Shown: in pieces, positions 36,030 through 46,007 of the stretch
How positions within the stretch are numbered: position 1 is the first letter of the stretch
How the letters are laid out: every line of letters starts with the position of its first letter
Assembly: GCA_963931865.1 (NCBI GenBank)
Contig: OZ007515.1
Span: 5,392,493 to 5,456,492 of the forward strand
Direction of reading: 5' to 3'
DNA: 64,000 bases
Source: Axinella damicornis
Lineage: Eukaryota > Porifera > Demospongiae > Axinellida > Axinellidae
Made by a program: the position numbers and the translations under genes
The notes under the pieces: model-generated
Seen by the model: only the letters and a program-made list of their open reading frames with translations
Told to the model about the DNA's origin: nothing
Databases searched by the model: none

Positions 36030-37025
36030 ATGGCTCTTTTTCTGGGTGTTGCAAGGAAACTGGCTGTCGTTTTTGTTGCTCTGTCCGGCTTTGGGTGGGT
36101 AGCGTGCACGGTCGGGTGTGTCTGCTTTATCGCAAACGTCGCTACGTACCCTACAAGCTTACGTACCTTTATCTATGCTACAAGCGAGCCATACTACTAT
36201 TCTGCGATTGTGATCGGGGTTATTGTTTGTATTGGAGCCGTGATTCAAGCCGCCTTGTGGAGGCGCTGGAGTGCTATCGCAGGAACAGTGACAGCTCTTC
36301 TGAGTGTCATGTATCTGGCAACCATTGGATATGTACTACACTCTACAGGGATTGATATTACGCTACAATTACGTGAAGCTCAAACACCCGCACACTACTG
36401 GGACTACCTGATGTTTATTGGAGGTCTAGTATCGTGCTTCTTTTGGGCATTTGTTCTCATGCTATGGCCATTTTATAGCAATCCACCTCAAGATGGTGAC
36501 CGAGACACCACAAGAGCAAAGCTGTTCAAAGGAGCAGCAAGGAAAGTGGCCATAATATTCATCTTCCTCTCACTCGTTGGATGGGTATTTACCTGTGTTG
36601 GTATGACTTGTTCAATAGAGAATTTATATCAATTTGACGACCCCAACTGGAGCGTCGGTATGATGGGTCCACTCACGTACATTGCAGCTCTGATCCATGC
36701 TGGGTCATGGAAACCGGGTGTCAGTAAGGCCATGGGAGCAACAGCTGCCTTTCTTAGTGTTACCTACATCACAGCTGTGGGTTTCATTACTGTATATGTG
36801 GGCATGCAGATGTACCGAATTGACCATAATGAAAGCCCGTTTAATAACGCTGGTGCTCCCAGCTGGATGAAATGGCAGTTTTCAGGAGGGATAATCTCGT
36901 GTTTCTTCTGGGCCATTGTCCTCATGCTGTGGCCATGGTATAGCCATACTAGCACAGTCAGCAGCACTGATGTTGAAACCCAGCCACTTATCGTGACCGC
37001 CAGGCAGTCTATACACCAGTGTTGA
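36030..37025 (+). CDS. B-type eight-membrane-segment protein, copy B4 (331 aa)
   Basis: Intact, and the longest member. Start chosen at the conserved ACCATGG. Outer loops distinguish it from B1, B5 and B6. Loop 1 has SLRTFIYATSEPYYYS. Loop 3 has LQLREAQTPAHY. Loop 5 has MTCSIENLYQFDDPNWS and loop 7 has MYRIDHNESPFNNAG. Cytosolic loop 6 has an inserted P (SWKPGVSK). Loops 3, 5 and 7 are nearly those of the broken B2, so B2 and B4 form a sub-lineage. Membrane segments and the ETQPLI tail are as in the others. The 3' flank is of the TTTGGTACATTTTCTGAC type shared with B2. Confidence 0.85.
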   Translation: MALFLGVARKLAVVFVALSGFGWVACTVGCVCFIANVATYPTSLRTFIYATSEPYYYSAIVIGVIVCIGAVIQAALWRRWSAIAGTVTALLSVMYLATIGYVLHSTGIDITLQLREAQTPAHYWDYLMFIGGLVSCFFWAFVLMLWPFYSNPPQDGDRDTTRAKLFKGAARKVAIIFIFLSLVGWVFTCVGMTCSIENLYQFDDPNWSVGMMGPLTYIAALIHAGSWKPGVSKAMGATAAFLSVTYITAVGFITVYVGMQMYRIDHNESPFNNAGAPSWMKWQFSGGIISCFFWAIVLMLWPWYSHTSTVSSTDVETQPLIVTARQSIHQC

Positions 37026-37509
37026 GTGATTTGATTTGGTACATTTTCTGACTTTGCATATTGTGATTACTTCTTATACATTACTTTGCTTACAGTACGT
37101 AGTGCAAACTGTTGTATATTTCCATTGTCATCTTTACAGTTATCAGGAAGGGCTCTCATATGGCTCTGCAACTTGTTGCTTTCCACTGCCCTGCTACTAC
37201 TTTTTGCTTCTGTAGCTATGGTAACCGCGTCTTTCTGCACTGTGGCAATAATTTTATGTATAATAATAATAATTTATTAACCAGTTTCTCACTTGATTGT
37301 TGCTTATACTGAGACCAAGGTGGGCCCAGGTTTGGCTATGCCAATGCTTGTAGGCATTGATATGACTGTCAATAATCAAATCAAGTAATGCAGTGCTTCC
37401 ACTAAACTGATGAATGGGATAACATGTACAATGATGCTTGTATAATTATGCTGTTAGTAATAAGCTATCCGTCTGATCACCTGTTTTAGTGTCTGATGGA
37501 ATGCAGTCC

Positions 37510-37900
37510 AAATATTCAGCTCTAGGCTGCATGGTCATGCCATTTTATGTTGCTCGCGATCGGGCCCGACCAGCCTAAGTTGTCACTTGGATACACATAT
37601 ATACACAGTTTCACCATCACATGGGCAGTCAACTCTGTATTTCCCAGTTAGTCCATCGTACTTAGTAATCTGCATGACCCTTGAACCGCTGTGTCTTTCC
37701 AGATGCCACTGTGAATTTCATAAGAGTGTTGTGTTTGGAGGCTTGTACACAACAGTTACTGCATTGTCAGCCCTAAAACAGAAAGTATTCTTCTAAAACC
37801 AAGTTTTACATAATTATCATAATCATAACAACTACTACACACACATGATTATACTTTAAATGTCTTCAGTTAGCCACTGTCACTGTCATCATTTGTTGAT
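37510..37900 (-). pseudogene. Remnant of the minus-strand acidic/Tudor-like gene, unit 4
   Basis: The Tudor-like coding part is present with small insertions (e.g. near 37673) and the unit-1-type altered acceptor side. Not a working copy. Confidence 0.45.
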
Positions 37901-39165
37901 ATGACTGTGTGGTGTCTTAGCCTAATAATAGTAATGTGTAATTCAACTGGCGAAAAAGGCACAAAAATCATATGATGTTCTTGCACTTCAATACTCTGGA
38001 GGCGGGGCTGCAATCATCTGGAGATGGGGCTGCAATCGTCTGGAGGTGGCAATACTCCGGGCTGCGGCACTGCAATCGTCTGGAGGTGGAGCTGCTGTGT
38101 TTATGCTGTACCTAGTAGTGAAATGACCAGCCAGTGACTTGGTAATTGGCAGGAACTTACTCAAATGGAGTTAGACGACAGGAGCTTACTCAGCTTAGCC
38201 TTAAATGACTTCACTCAAGATGGTCTGTAATAGTCTGTTGTCCATTGCTCATGGGACCATTTTAAGTCATTCTCTCAACGTGACTGGGTAATTGGCAGGG
38301 ATTTACTCTGATGACGTGATACAATGGGAGCATACTCTTTAATGACTTGACTTAATGGTCCCACGAGTAATACTATGCATTGTATACCTTCACGGCAACT
38401 TAAGTCAACTGTAGTGACTTAAAATGCTCCCATATGGTCCCATGGGTCCTGGTGACTTAAAAATCAGTTCCATGAGACTCCCATGGGAAGGGTAACCCAG
38501 GGATCATATTTTACACTTTTCAAGTCAATTGCTGCACAACCCATGGAAAGTGTGTCCCTTCTATGAACACGTTTACCATCACCACATAACGTAAGTGCAC
38601 AGAACAGGAAAGTTTAAACTACGTATGAAGCCAAAATGACTAAGAGTCTAGCTACATGTAAGAGGCAAGTGACTGTAGTGTGTGGTACAGCTGATAGTAG
38701 CTAGATATGTACGACACTGAGCACATGAATGTTCAATGCAAAGCAGATCTGGCACCGTTTTAATATCCTTTTGTTAGAGTACACTAGGTGCATGTTAGTT
38801 AGTTGGTCAGTTAGTTAGTTAGTTATTAATGTGGATATATAGTACATACTTTAGGCAATGCACACACATCTAGAACCAGCGCCCTGGCCCTAACCCATCG
38901 CTCAACTTCCTGCCAGACCAATAACAACCACTTTGTAAATAATAATTTATAACAGGAAAAAGTCCTAATTGCTGCATCCTGCATACAAGTGCACAATGAA
39001 ACCTAGCCAGCGTAGATCATCCACATTCTGCACACAGCATTCGTGTCAACAGGAAATAAGTGCATGCACAGTGATTGTGTGGTACAGCTGATACGTATGA
39101 CACTGCAACATCATAAACCACCGACCATTAAAGAAAATTTAATAGTTTGCTCAGTGCATGAGGAC

Positions 39166-39205
39166 CATGGATAATACACACTAACGTTAGTTTGCATTAT
39201 CCATG
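39166..39205. mobile_element. Palindromic micro-element copy, unit 4
   Basis: Same site as 22936 (AGGAC...GTGAGGAC flanks), with two mismatches between the arms. Confidence 0.65.
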
Positions 39206-40078
39206 GTGAGGACTCCCCATGCAGTCATGGCCCCAGTCCCTTCAGGCCTAATGGCTGCATGGTCTGACAGAGAGTCCTGCATACAAGTGCATGAAACCTA
39301 GCCAGTATAGATGCATTCATGTCAACAGGAAATAAGTGCATGCACATAGCAGGAGTGATTGTGTGGTACAGCTGATATGTATGACACTGCACCATCATAA
39401 TAATACCACCAAACCACCATCCAATAATTTAATAGTTAGCTCAGTGAGGACATTGGATAATACACACTAATGTTAGTGTGCATGGACCCCCCCCCCCCCC
39501 CCCCCCCCGACACCCTGCACTTACTCTATTATGACCAAGTAGGCTCAGCTTCCAGCTTCACGAGCAGTGCATGATGAAAAGCAAAGCTGCAGGGACTCGA
39601 TTGGGAACCATATACCACATAGCTATCAACCTAAATCCTTTCACCACCTTGAGGAGTGCATTGGCTCACCAAGTAATTTTCCTTTAGTGGTGGTTTAGGC
39701 AAATTAAACATGCAGGATGGAGATTTGAACTACTAGTAAGCTGTATGTATTACCACCAAACAAGGGTCCACCTTACTGCATTAAACATGCCCTGGAGTGG
39801 TGAAAATTTCTGATGGCCCTCACACAAGGTGCATGGATCGATCCTGCTGAAAATCAATTTATCCTGTTGAAAAATCCCATGCACAGACCCTACATTCTCC
39901 CGTATCCATAATGGATTCCATACACATTTCACGTGCCATCATGATTGTATAGATTATACAATCATGTACACATGCACCCCTTATAATGCTGACACAGTAT
40001 AATCAGTGTGTATTATCAAGAGTTTATTATGGTCCCACTGAGCTAACCATTAAATCAGTAGCTACCCAAATTATGATC

Positions 40079-40170
40079 TAGCCTCGTCCTCAGGCCTTCT
40101 AAACTTCCAGTTTTTGTTTGCTTGCAGTATCAAAAACCAGAGGTGTATAGAAGGCCTGGGAATGAGCCTA
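40079..40170. mobile_element. Foldback MITE relative
   Basis: Ends TAGCCTCGTCCTCAGGCCTTCT / AGAAGGCCTGGGAATGAGCCTA. A related copy is at 60402-60485 beside RABGGTA. Confidence 0.5.
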
Positions 40171-40194
40171 CATAATTATGGCTCATATATCCTG

Positions 40195-40312
40195 GGTAAT
40201 CGTGCACATGATTCTAACTGTCCCACTGCATGTAATCCTTATACCATGCATTGTTAAGTGATCGAACGTCAACATGTTAGCACACTCAAGATCAGCTGCA
40301 GGTGGTCAAGTG
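40195..40312 (-). pseudogene. Fragment of the RABGGTA 3' end inside the array
   Basis: Matches 60525-60652: the 3' flank, the stop codon region and the last few codons (CCACCTGCAGCTGATC on the minus strand) of the RABGGTA terminal exon, with small differences. Similarity stops inside the exon. Confidence 0.6.
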
Positions 40313-40395
40313 AAGATGTATTACCACCAAACAAGGGTCCACCTTACTGCATTAAACATGCCCTGGAGTGGTGAAAAGGTGCATGGATCGATCAG

Positions 40396-40532
40396 TTGGG
40401 GATGATGCGGAGGAAGTTAGCATGATTGAATACGAGTCAACCCGGGGTGTGGGTGGCAGCCTGAAAGAGGCTTACGATGACAGTGACGATGATGAGCCTT
40501 CTGGCCACCGAGTTGGGTGTGCGTATCAGTAG
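40396..40532 (+). pseudogene. Isolated DNAJA2-like terminal exon
   Basis: Preceded by ATCAG, the frame reads GDDAEEVSMIEYESTRGVGG, then EAYDDSDDDEPSGHRVGCAYQ and TAG. This matches the C-terminal tail of type-I Hsp40 proteins of the DNAJA2 group (EV-x-x-x-E-(F/Y)-(D/E)-STRG, acidic Ser/Asp run, end CAxQ). CAYQ would be a farnesylation CaaX box. The J-domain and zinc-finger exons are absent and the sequence upstream is duplicated unit tail (compare 39747-39842). It is therefore a captured fragment rather than a gene. Confidence 0.65.
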
Positions 40533-41429
40533 TGCTTTCTGCCGTCCATCCTCTTGGTCTTGGGGTGTAAAATTACCCCAAAACGATATGCTATGATCTA
40601 TTTGCTTATGCATGCACCTCATCCAAGAAGCCTTTATTTAATAGGAGTACTTGACTGTAGTCTTGATTGATCTAGTTTTTGTAACACTGCCATATCAGTG
40701 ATATATCAGCATTATGTGATAAGATTATTGCATCCTTGTGGAGGTCACCATTGATTGCAGTACATGCATGTACATCATTGGATAGAGTGAACAAAGTGTA
40801 AACAATAATTATGACTACCGGTACTGGTTTTCTACCATAATCACATACTTATTATAGTTGCCATACATTTACTCCCATAGAAAAGCGTGCAATTTTTTTC
40901 CAAATTGCACGGTTATTGTAGCCCGAGGGCTGTCAGAAATTGCACGGTTACGAAGCGGCCGCGGCGCGCGCTAACCAATCAGGTGAAGCTCCGCCCTAGC
41001 AACGAGCGTCCGCGTCATGGCTACGCCTCGTTTTCATTAGCAACAGTTGAAAATGGCTGTACAGTGTGAGCGCTCGCGTTGTTTAAGCTTTCTGTACCTG
41101 AGCTGAAGAAACGCTGTGAGAACCGAACGATGGCGTGGCGAAAGTGTTGTCACAGAAACGGTGGCGCTAGTAGCGTACTGTTCGTGGCTGTTATGCGCAC
41201 ACAGGGAGTCTGTGCTGCTGTTTTGGGACCCTGGGGGTGTCAGTTGCAACACCGCGCTTCCGTCCTAAAGCTTCACTACACAACTGAAGAACAGGTCAGT
41301 ACTCTGAGCGAATAAGATAAGCGGTACTAGTAGCGTGTAGTTCGCTCGCGCTTCGAGCGCTTTTTGTGGCTGGGGCGTGGCTTTAATCGCTCAAGCCACT
41401 TGCTTTCGACCATGCCATGCCTAGCGCCT
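40533..41429. other. Unique sequence and GC-rich segment before the LINE
   Basis: About 40533-40700 could be the 3' UTR of the captured DNAJA2 exon. The part from 40885 repeats AAATTGCACGGTTA twice and is GC-rich (GCGGCCGCGGCGCGCGCTAACCAATCAG). A similar ATTGCAC/GTGCAAT motif follows the LINE at 44548-44625. It may be a DNA transposon arm; ORFs here (e.g. 41079-41315) have no recognisable content. Confidence 0.35.
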
Positions 41430-41491
41430 GGAAGTACATGATTAGTATTTAATCACATGTATTCTCGTGCCATTTGGGAATAATTGCACTC
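41430..41491. repeat. Left arm of a foldback that hosts the LINE
   Basis: ATTAGTATTTAATCACATG...TTTGGGAATAATTGCACTC is roughly the reverse complement of 44560-44640 (GTGCAATTATTTCCCAAAT...CATGTGATTACCTATACTAAT). The LINE inserted between the arms. Confidence 0.55.
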
Positions 41492-41510
41492 ACAACAGTC
41501 ATAAATTCAG

Positions 41511-44500
41511 TGCGGGGTGTATGCCCTGATACACATTATACACATTGTAAACATAACGTGCAGGGTGCTCGCTCTGACCAAGGTTCTAGTAACTCGCCTG
41601 GTCCTAATTCCCCTACAGTATCTGATAATATTAGGAGTCTTAGTGAGAACTCAAGTCGGAGGTCTGTTTGTGTAAAAATTCTACATTATAATGTGAGAAG
41701 CCTTCTTCCCAAAATGGATCTACTTCATGGAACATGTGGAGCCCAAAACCCTGATGTTATTTGCGTTACAGAAACTTGGCTAGGGGAAGAAATTGACAAC
41801 TCAGAAATTAGTCTCCCGGGCTACAATATTATCAGACTTGACAGGCACCGTCATGGTGGAGGGGTTGCCATGTATGTCAAGAACACTATTGACTACAATG
41901 TCATATTGTGTGGACCGGACAACCTGGAATTTTTACTTGTTTCTGTAAATTATTGTAATTGTACGTTACCCATTGGCCTCTGGTACCGTCCTCCAAATAC
42001 TCCCACAACTATTTTTGATACTTTGCAAACGTGTTTAGAGAGTTTTGGTCCTTCTTTTTTTAGGAATTTTATTTTTGTAGGAGATTTTAATGTTGATTTT
42101 TATAAAACAAACCATCCTTTGTATTTGAAGTTAAATAGTATTTTGTGCAGTTTTTCACTTTCCCAGGTTGTTACTGAACCAACTCACTTCAGCCCAAATG
42201 GAAACTCCTCACTAATTGATCTGGCCCTTATGTCTAACCCCTCCCAGTTGCAAGACTGTTCTACTATACCCCCACTCGGAAACTCCGACCACTGTGGAGT
42301 CTCACTGTCAATTAGGTGGAAATGTAACACTGAGCATGTAACCGTGAACCCTAGGAAGATTTGGAGGTATACCCACGCTAACTTTGAGAGAGCCTGTGAA
42401 CTATTGGAAGCAGTGAACTGGGATGACCTTATCTCCAGTGACATTAACGAGGCCTGGACTAACTGGTACTCCAAGTTTATGGAAATCATTAACGAATGTG
42501 TTCCAAAAGCCTTTCTATCCAAAAGGAGGAATCTTCCCTGGTTGTCAAAAGACATTGTTTCAGCCATACGGAGGAGAAATACACTCTTCAGACTTGCCAA
42601 ACGCTCCAACAGTTCTTCCCTGAGAAAGAAATACAGAGATATGCGAAATAGGATTACCGCACAAATGAGGAGGGCCAAAAAGATCTACTTCAGGAACCTT
42701 AGGAATGGTGGGAATAAAGCCTTTTGGAAGGCTATGAAGTACCTGAATAAGAGCAATCGCACTACAATTCCGAGTCTCATTTACGAAGGCAAAAAACTGA
42801 CAACGGACGAAGATAAGGCAACTGCTCTCAATCAGTTTTTCTCCACATGTTTTAATCCATCTCATCCTCCCCTCTCCCCTCAAGATACCTTGCACACCAA
42901 TATAGCTGACTGTCCACCTGAGCTATACTGCACTGAGGATGAACTTCTGGAGATGCTGTTAAAACTTGATGTCACTAAAGCCTCGGGTCCCGATGGAATC
43001 TCCAATAGAATGCTGAAGCATACAGCTCATGCCATTGCACCAAGTTTGACTAAGCTTTTTAACCTCTCTATTCGAACTGGGCAGGTTCCATGTGACTGGA
43101 AGACATCTTCAGTTGTTCCTATTCCTAAATCCTCAGGGGCCAGCGACAGCATTGCCAACTATAGGCCTATCTCCCTGCTGTCAGTGGTCAGCAAGTTGTT
43201 AGAACGGCATATCTCTAACTCTGTGTCAAAACATCTTTCAGAACATTGTCCATTGTCACCCTGTCAGTGGGGGTTCACCCCAGGCAAATCAACAGTCTCA
43301 GCTCTACTATCTGCCACTGATCATTGGTACCGCTTGTTGGAAGGTGGTGCAGAAGTTTGTGCAATATTTTTTGACCTCAAAAAGGCATTTGATTCGGTCC
43401 CCCATCGCCCACTGCTAAACAAGTTACAAGATATGGGTCTCAATGATCACCTCGTGAGGTGGATTAGTGACTACCTAACTGACAGAAAACAATTTGTGGT
43501 CACTAATGGAGCATCATCTGTCTCTTCAGTTCCCATAATCTCTGGTGTACCGCAGGGATCTGTTTTAGGCCCACTTCTATTCAACATCTATATCAATGGT
43601 GTGGCTAATTCAACCTCTGATGGTAGCATGGTCCTCTATGCTGACGACATGCTTCTGTATCGACCTATTGCAAAGAGTGAAGACTATCAAGTTCTGCAAA
43701 ATGACATTGACTCTCTATCCCAATGGATTACAGATAACAACCTTCAGTTTAATGGTGACAAGTGTAAATATATGCTCATCTCCCGGAAGCGCAGTCATAT
43801 TCATCCGTCGTCACCTATCTTATTGAATGGTACTCCACTGGATAGAGTTGAGGTGTTCAAGTACCTTGGGATCCACATATCTTCTGATCTCTCGTGGTCC
43901 CATCACATACAAACGCTCTGTTCTAAAACTAGGAGGATGCTTGGCCTTCTATACAGAAGATTTTATGCTGATGCTGACCCCTTCACACTGAGACAGTACT
44001 ACCTCTCATTTATCCGGCCGCACTTGGAATATGGTTGTGAGGTCTGGGACCCACACCTAGTGAAGGATATCAATGCATTAGAGGGAGTTCAGAGATTTGC
44101 TAGTAGAATTTGCTCAAAGCAGTGGCGCCCCCAAGTTGAGTATCCAGCAATGTTGGAGTCACTCCATATTCCCCCCCTGGGCTCGAGAAGACTCAAAATG
44201 AAAGTATGTCTGCTTCACAGAATGATTCATGGGCAGTCCATTTATCATGATCCTCCATTCGACTACAGAACCTCCACTTTTGCTTCTCGCTCTGTAAATC
44301 CGTTTTCACTTACCAGGCCATTTGCTAAACATAATTATTACCTGTGCTCTTATTTCCCTAGCACTATTTCCTTTTGGAATTCACTCCCATATCATATTGC
44401 TGCACTTCCTTTTAATTCTTTTAAGTCTGCACTAGATAACTATGTCTAAATATAACTGGATATGTACCATGTATTAGCATAAATTGCTATTGTATGTATC

Positions 44501-44549
44501 CATGCATTTGCAGAATATATTATAGAAAAAAAAAAAAAGAAAAAAAAAA
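41511..44549 (+). mobile_element. 5'-truncated LINE with intact ORF2
   Basis: Similarity to the full-length LINE starts at GTGCGGGGTGTATGCCCTG (full-length ~26112) and ends with an A-rich tail. AATTGCACTC at 41482-41491 and 44548-44557 is a plausible 10-bp target duplication. Between the left copy and the LINE are ~19 bases of filler (ACAACAGTCATAAATTCA), typical of abortive target-primed reverse transcription. ORF1 is absent. Confidence 0.9.
41513..44449 (+). CDS. LINE ORF2 (endonuclease and reverse transcriptase), second copy
   Basis: About 978 LINE-derived codons without a stop, ~99% like the ORF at 26092. An in-frame CACATTATA insertion (TH-YTH) near the start and scattered substitutions are the only differences noticed. 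All endonuclease and RT motifs are kept (TETWL, GDFNVDF, SDHCG, FFDLKKAFDSVPH, YADDMLLY). The frame stays open into the left flank, but as in the other copy no in-frame ATG lies before the catalytic Asn region within LINE sequence; the first is the M of PKMDLL. With ORF1 and the promoter missing it is probably silent. Confidence 0.85.
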   Translation, partial: RGVCPDTHYTHCKHNVQGARSDQGSSNSPGPNSPTVSDNIRSLSENSSRRSVCVKILHYNVRSLLPKMDLLHGTCGAQNPDVICVTETWLGEEIDNSEISLPGYNIIRLDRHRHGGGVAMYVKNTIDYNVILCGPDNLEFLLVSVNYCNCTLPIGLWYRPPNTPTTIFDTLQTCLESFGPSFFRNFIFVGDFNVDFYKTNHPLYLKLNSILCSFSLSQVVTEPTHFSPNGNSSLIDLALMSNPSQLQDCSTIPPLGNSDHCGVSLSIRWKCNTEHVTVNPRKIWRYTHANFERACELLEAVNWDDLISSDINEAWTNWYSKFMEIINECVPKAFLSKRRNLPWLSKDIVSAIRRRNTLFRLAKRSNSSSLRKKYRDMRNRITAQMRRAKKIYFRNLRNGGNKAFWKAMKYLNKSNRTTIPSLIYEGKKLTTDEDKATALNQFFSTCFNPSHPPLSPQDTLHTNIADCPPELYCTEDELLEMLLKLDVTKASGPDGISNRMLKHTAHAIAPSLTKLFNLSIRTGQVPCDWKTSSVVPIPKSSGASDSIANYRPISLLSVVSKLLERHISNSVSKHLSEHCPLSPCQWGFTPGKSTVSALLSATDHWYRLLEGGAEVCAIFFDLKKAFDSVPHRPLLNKLQDMGLNDHLVRWISDYLTDRKQFVVTNGASSVSSVPIISGVPQGSVLGPLLFNIYINGVANSTSDGSMVLYADDMLLYRPIAKSEDYQVLQNDIDSLSQWITDNNLQFNGDKCKYMLISRKRSHIHPSSPILLNGTPLDRVEVFKYLGIHISSDLSWSHHIQTLCSKTRRMLGLLYRRFYADADPFTLRQYYLSFIRPHLEYGCEVWDPHLVKDINALEGVQRFASRICSKQWRPQVEYPAMLESLHIPPLGSRRLKMKVCLLHRMIHGQSIYHDPPFDYRTSTFASRSVNPFSLTRPFAKHNYYLCSYFPSTISFWNSLPYHIAALPFNSFKSALDNYV

Positions 44550-44557
44550 TTGCACTC

Positions 44558-44995
44558 GCTATCGCTCGTGCAATTACTTTGCCTGTTGCTCGTGCAATTA
44601 TTTCCCAAATTGCACTCGAAACCCATGTGATTACCTATACTAATTATAATAATACCAGTTCCTACCTCTGCATATTATACATGTACCTAATACCCATCTA
44701 GCCACTTTTGTCCTCTCCATCTGTAGCACCTTCGTATCTTACCAGAAGTGTTTGACATCCGAGTGTGTCACACATTATCATCAGTATACATCCTATACTC
44801 CTCTTTGGTTTCTAAGAGCACTAGCTAGCACCTTGTGTACTGCTCCAATCCAGTCTCCATCACCATTCTGTATACCAGCTCATGTTACTTTTTCCCTCTA
44901 TACTTCCTCCATCCAGACTCGAGCTCTCTCCTTTACCAATGCATAATTATTATAGTAGCACACAAACTGCATCTCTGCTGCGTGCTGCTCCTCTG
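44558..44995. other. Foldback right arm and unique sequence
   Basis: The right foldback arm runs to ~44640. The following ~350 bases are found once in the window and contain no supported gene. Confidence 0.4.
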
Positions 44996-44997
44996 CT

Positions 44998-45066
44998 GTG
45001 GGCTTAGTGGTAAGAGCATCTGACTAGTATCCAGATGGTCTTGGGTTCAAATCCCAGCTGGGCCCA
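44998..45066 (+). tRNA. tRNA-Thr(AGT)-like sequence, probably SINE-derived or a pseudo-tRNA
   Basis: GGGCTTAGTGGTAAGAGC (D-arm/A-box-like), TCTGACTAGTATCCAGA (anticodon arm with loop CTAGTAT, anticodon AGT) and TTGGGTTCAAATCCCAG (perfect T-arm/B-box) are in the right order and spacing. The 5' and 3' acceptor strands do not pair (the 3' strand CTGGGCC has no complementary partner) and the anticodon stem has an A-C mismatch. A working tRNA is unlikely. Confidence 0.35.
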
Positions 45067-45820
45067 GAATTTTTTCTAATTTCTCTCTCTCTCATCACTA
45101 ACTATCGAGCGTGCCCTACTGAGCTTCAGTAATTATCAGCCATCCTCGCAGGACTGTAACATCATTTGAGGGACCAAGCACTGATCCTTGTGACACTCTG
45201 TGTTAATTGTTGCAAAACTGACGGTATAACAGACCCAATAATTTGTTAGCCTTGGTTCATGTGGTTTCAATGTGGTGAGACCAACCGAGGTCAGAGGACA
45301 GCAATGGCTTACTGCTGTTGACGATTTGTGAGGTAGCAAGTAAGGCTGAGATGCAATTCATTTGTGTGTTTAGTTAATGTATCAGTCTTGGATAAAACAT
45401 TGCAGCATCTGTGATATTACGATCAACAGTACTAGCTATAGGCATTCGATGCTGTTCTCCACAGAAGTCATAGCTATGGAAATAAACCCTCTGATCAAGA
45501 CATGGCTATGCAGCAAGGTATATGGCAATGGCTGCTTCTTTAACATGGAGCTTTGAACACTTTAGTTGTGGCTGTAGTGTAGGTTGTGTATTGAATAGCA
45601 TAGTACAAGCCTTGATGAATATGTTCACATGCCATAAAAACGTTTTCAGCTACATGTATGCTAGTCTCGCAGGTCAGACTTTACATTCATAATCGTCTGG
45701 GAATGAGACTACATGTATGCACATTTTGACATGCCAAAAACTGGCCAAAATTGCACTTCTGTTCTATAGGGTGCCGTTTATGGCATGCTCCAGTAATGCG
45801 CTACTTATAAAGATCGAGAG
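45067..45820. other. Spacer upstream of B5 with an inverted segment
   Basis: Aligns with 34900-35447 and 54540-55070, except that 45309-45530 is inverted. A small foldback (CTAGTCTCGCAGGTCAGAC...GTCTGGGAATGAGACTA) is at 45662-45713. No gene. Confidence 0.5.
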
Positions 45821-46007
45821 TAGGTGGGGCTCCTGCGAGGCGGAGGGAAGGGGTGGGGCTCCAAAGTCCTCCAACATGACACCGTTGTTGGTGTGCATGC
45901 AGTCTCGCGAAGCCAAACTCTCTGGCTTCGCGATACTAGTCAGAGTCCTGCTATAAAGTGCCTGGACTCTTAAGCATAACTGCACTGAGTTGTCAGATAG
46001 TAGAACC
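45821..46007 (+). promoter_or_regulatory. Promoter of B5
   Basis: Short form like 35448-35642: GTGGGGCTC boxes, inverted repeat with a 6-base spacer (about 45905-45933), TATAAAG at 45952-45958, 56 bp before ATG. The GGATGTGGCTCC part is missing. Confidence 0.6.

Larger units (their letters stand above)
37026..40078. other. Unit 4 tail
   Basis: Noncoding tail with a Tudor-like remnant (37510-37900), minisatellite (37995-38095), (TTAG)n near 38797, a palindromic micro-element copy at 39166-39205, and a local tandem duplication in which 39236-39480 repeats 38950-39200. A 22-base C tract (39487-39508) follows a second, damaged micro-element. No supported gene. Confidence 0.5.

Noticed and set aside
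44998..45066. Functional tRNA-Thr gene
   Set aside because: Acceptor strands do not pair and the anticodon stem has a mismatch; listed only as tRNA-like.
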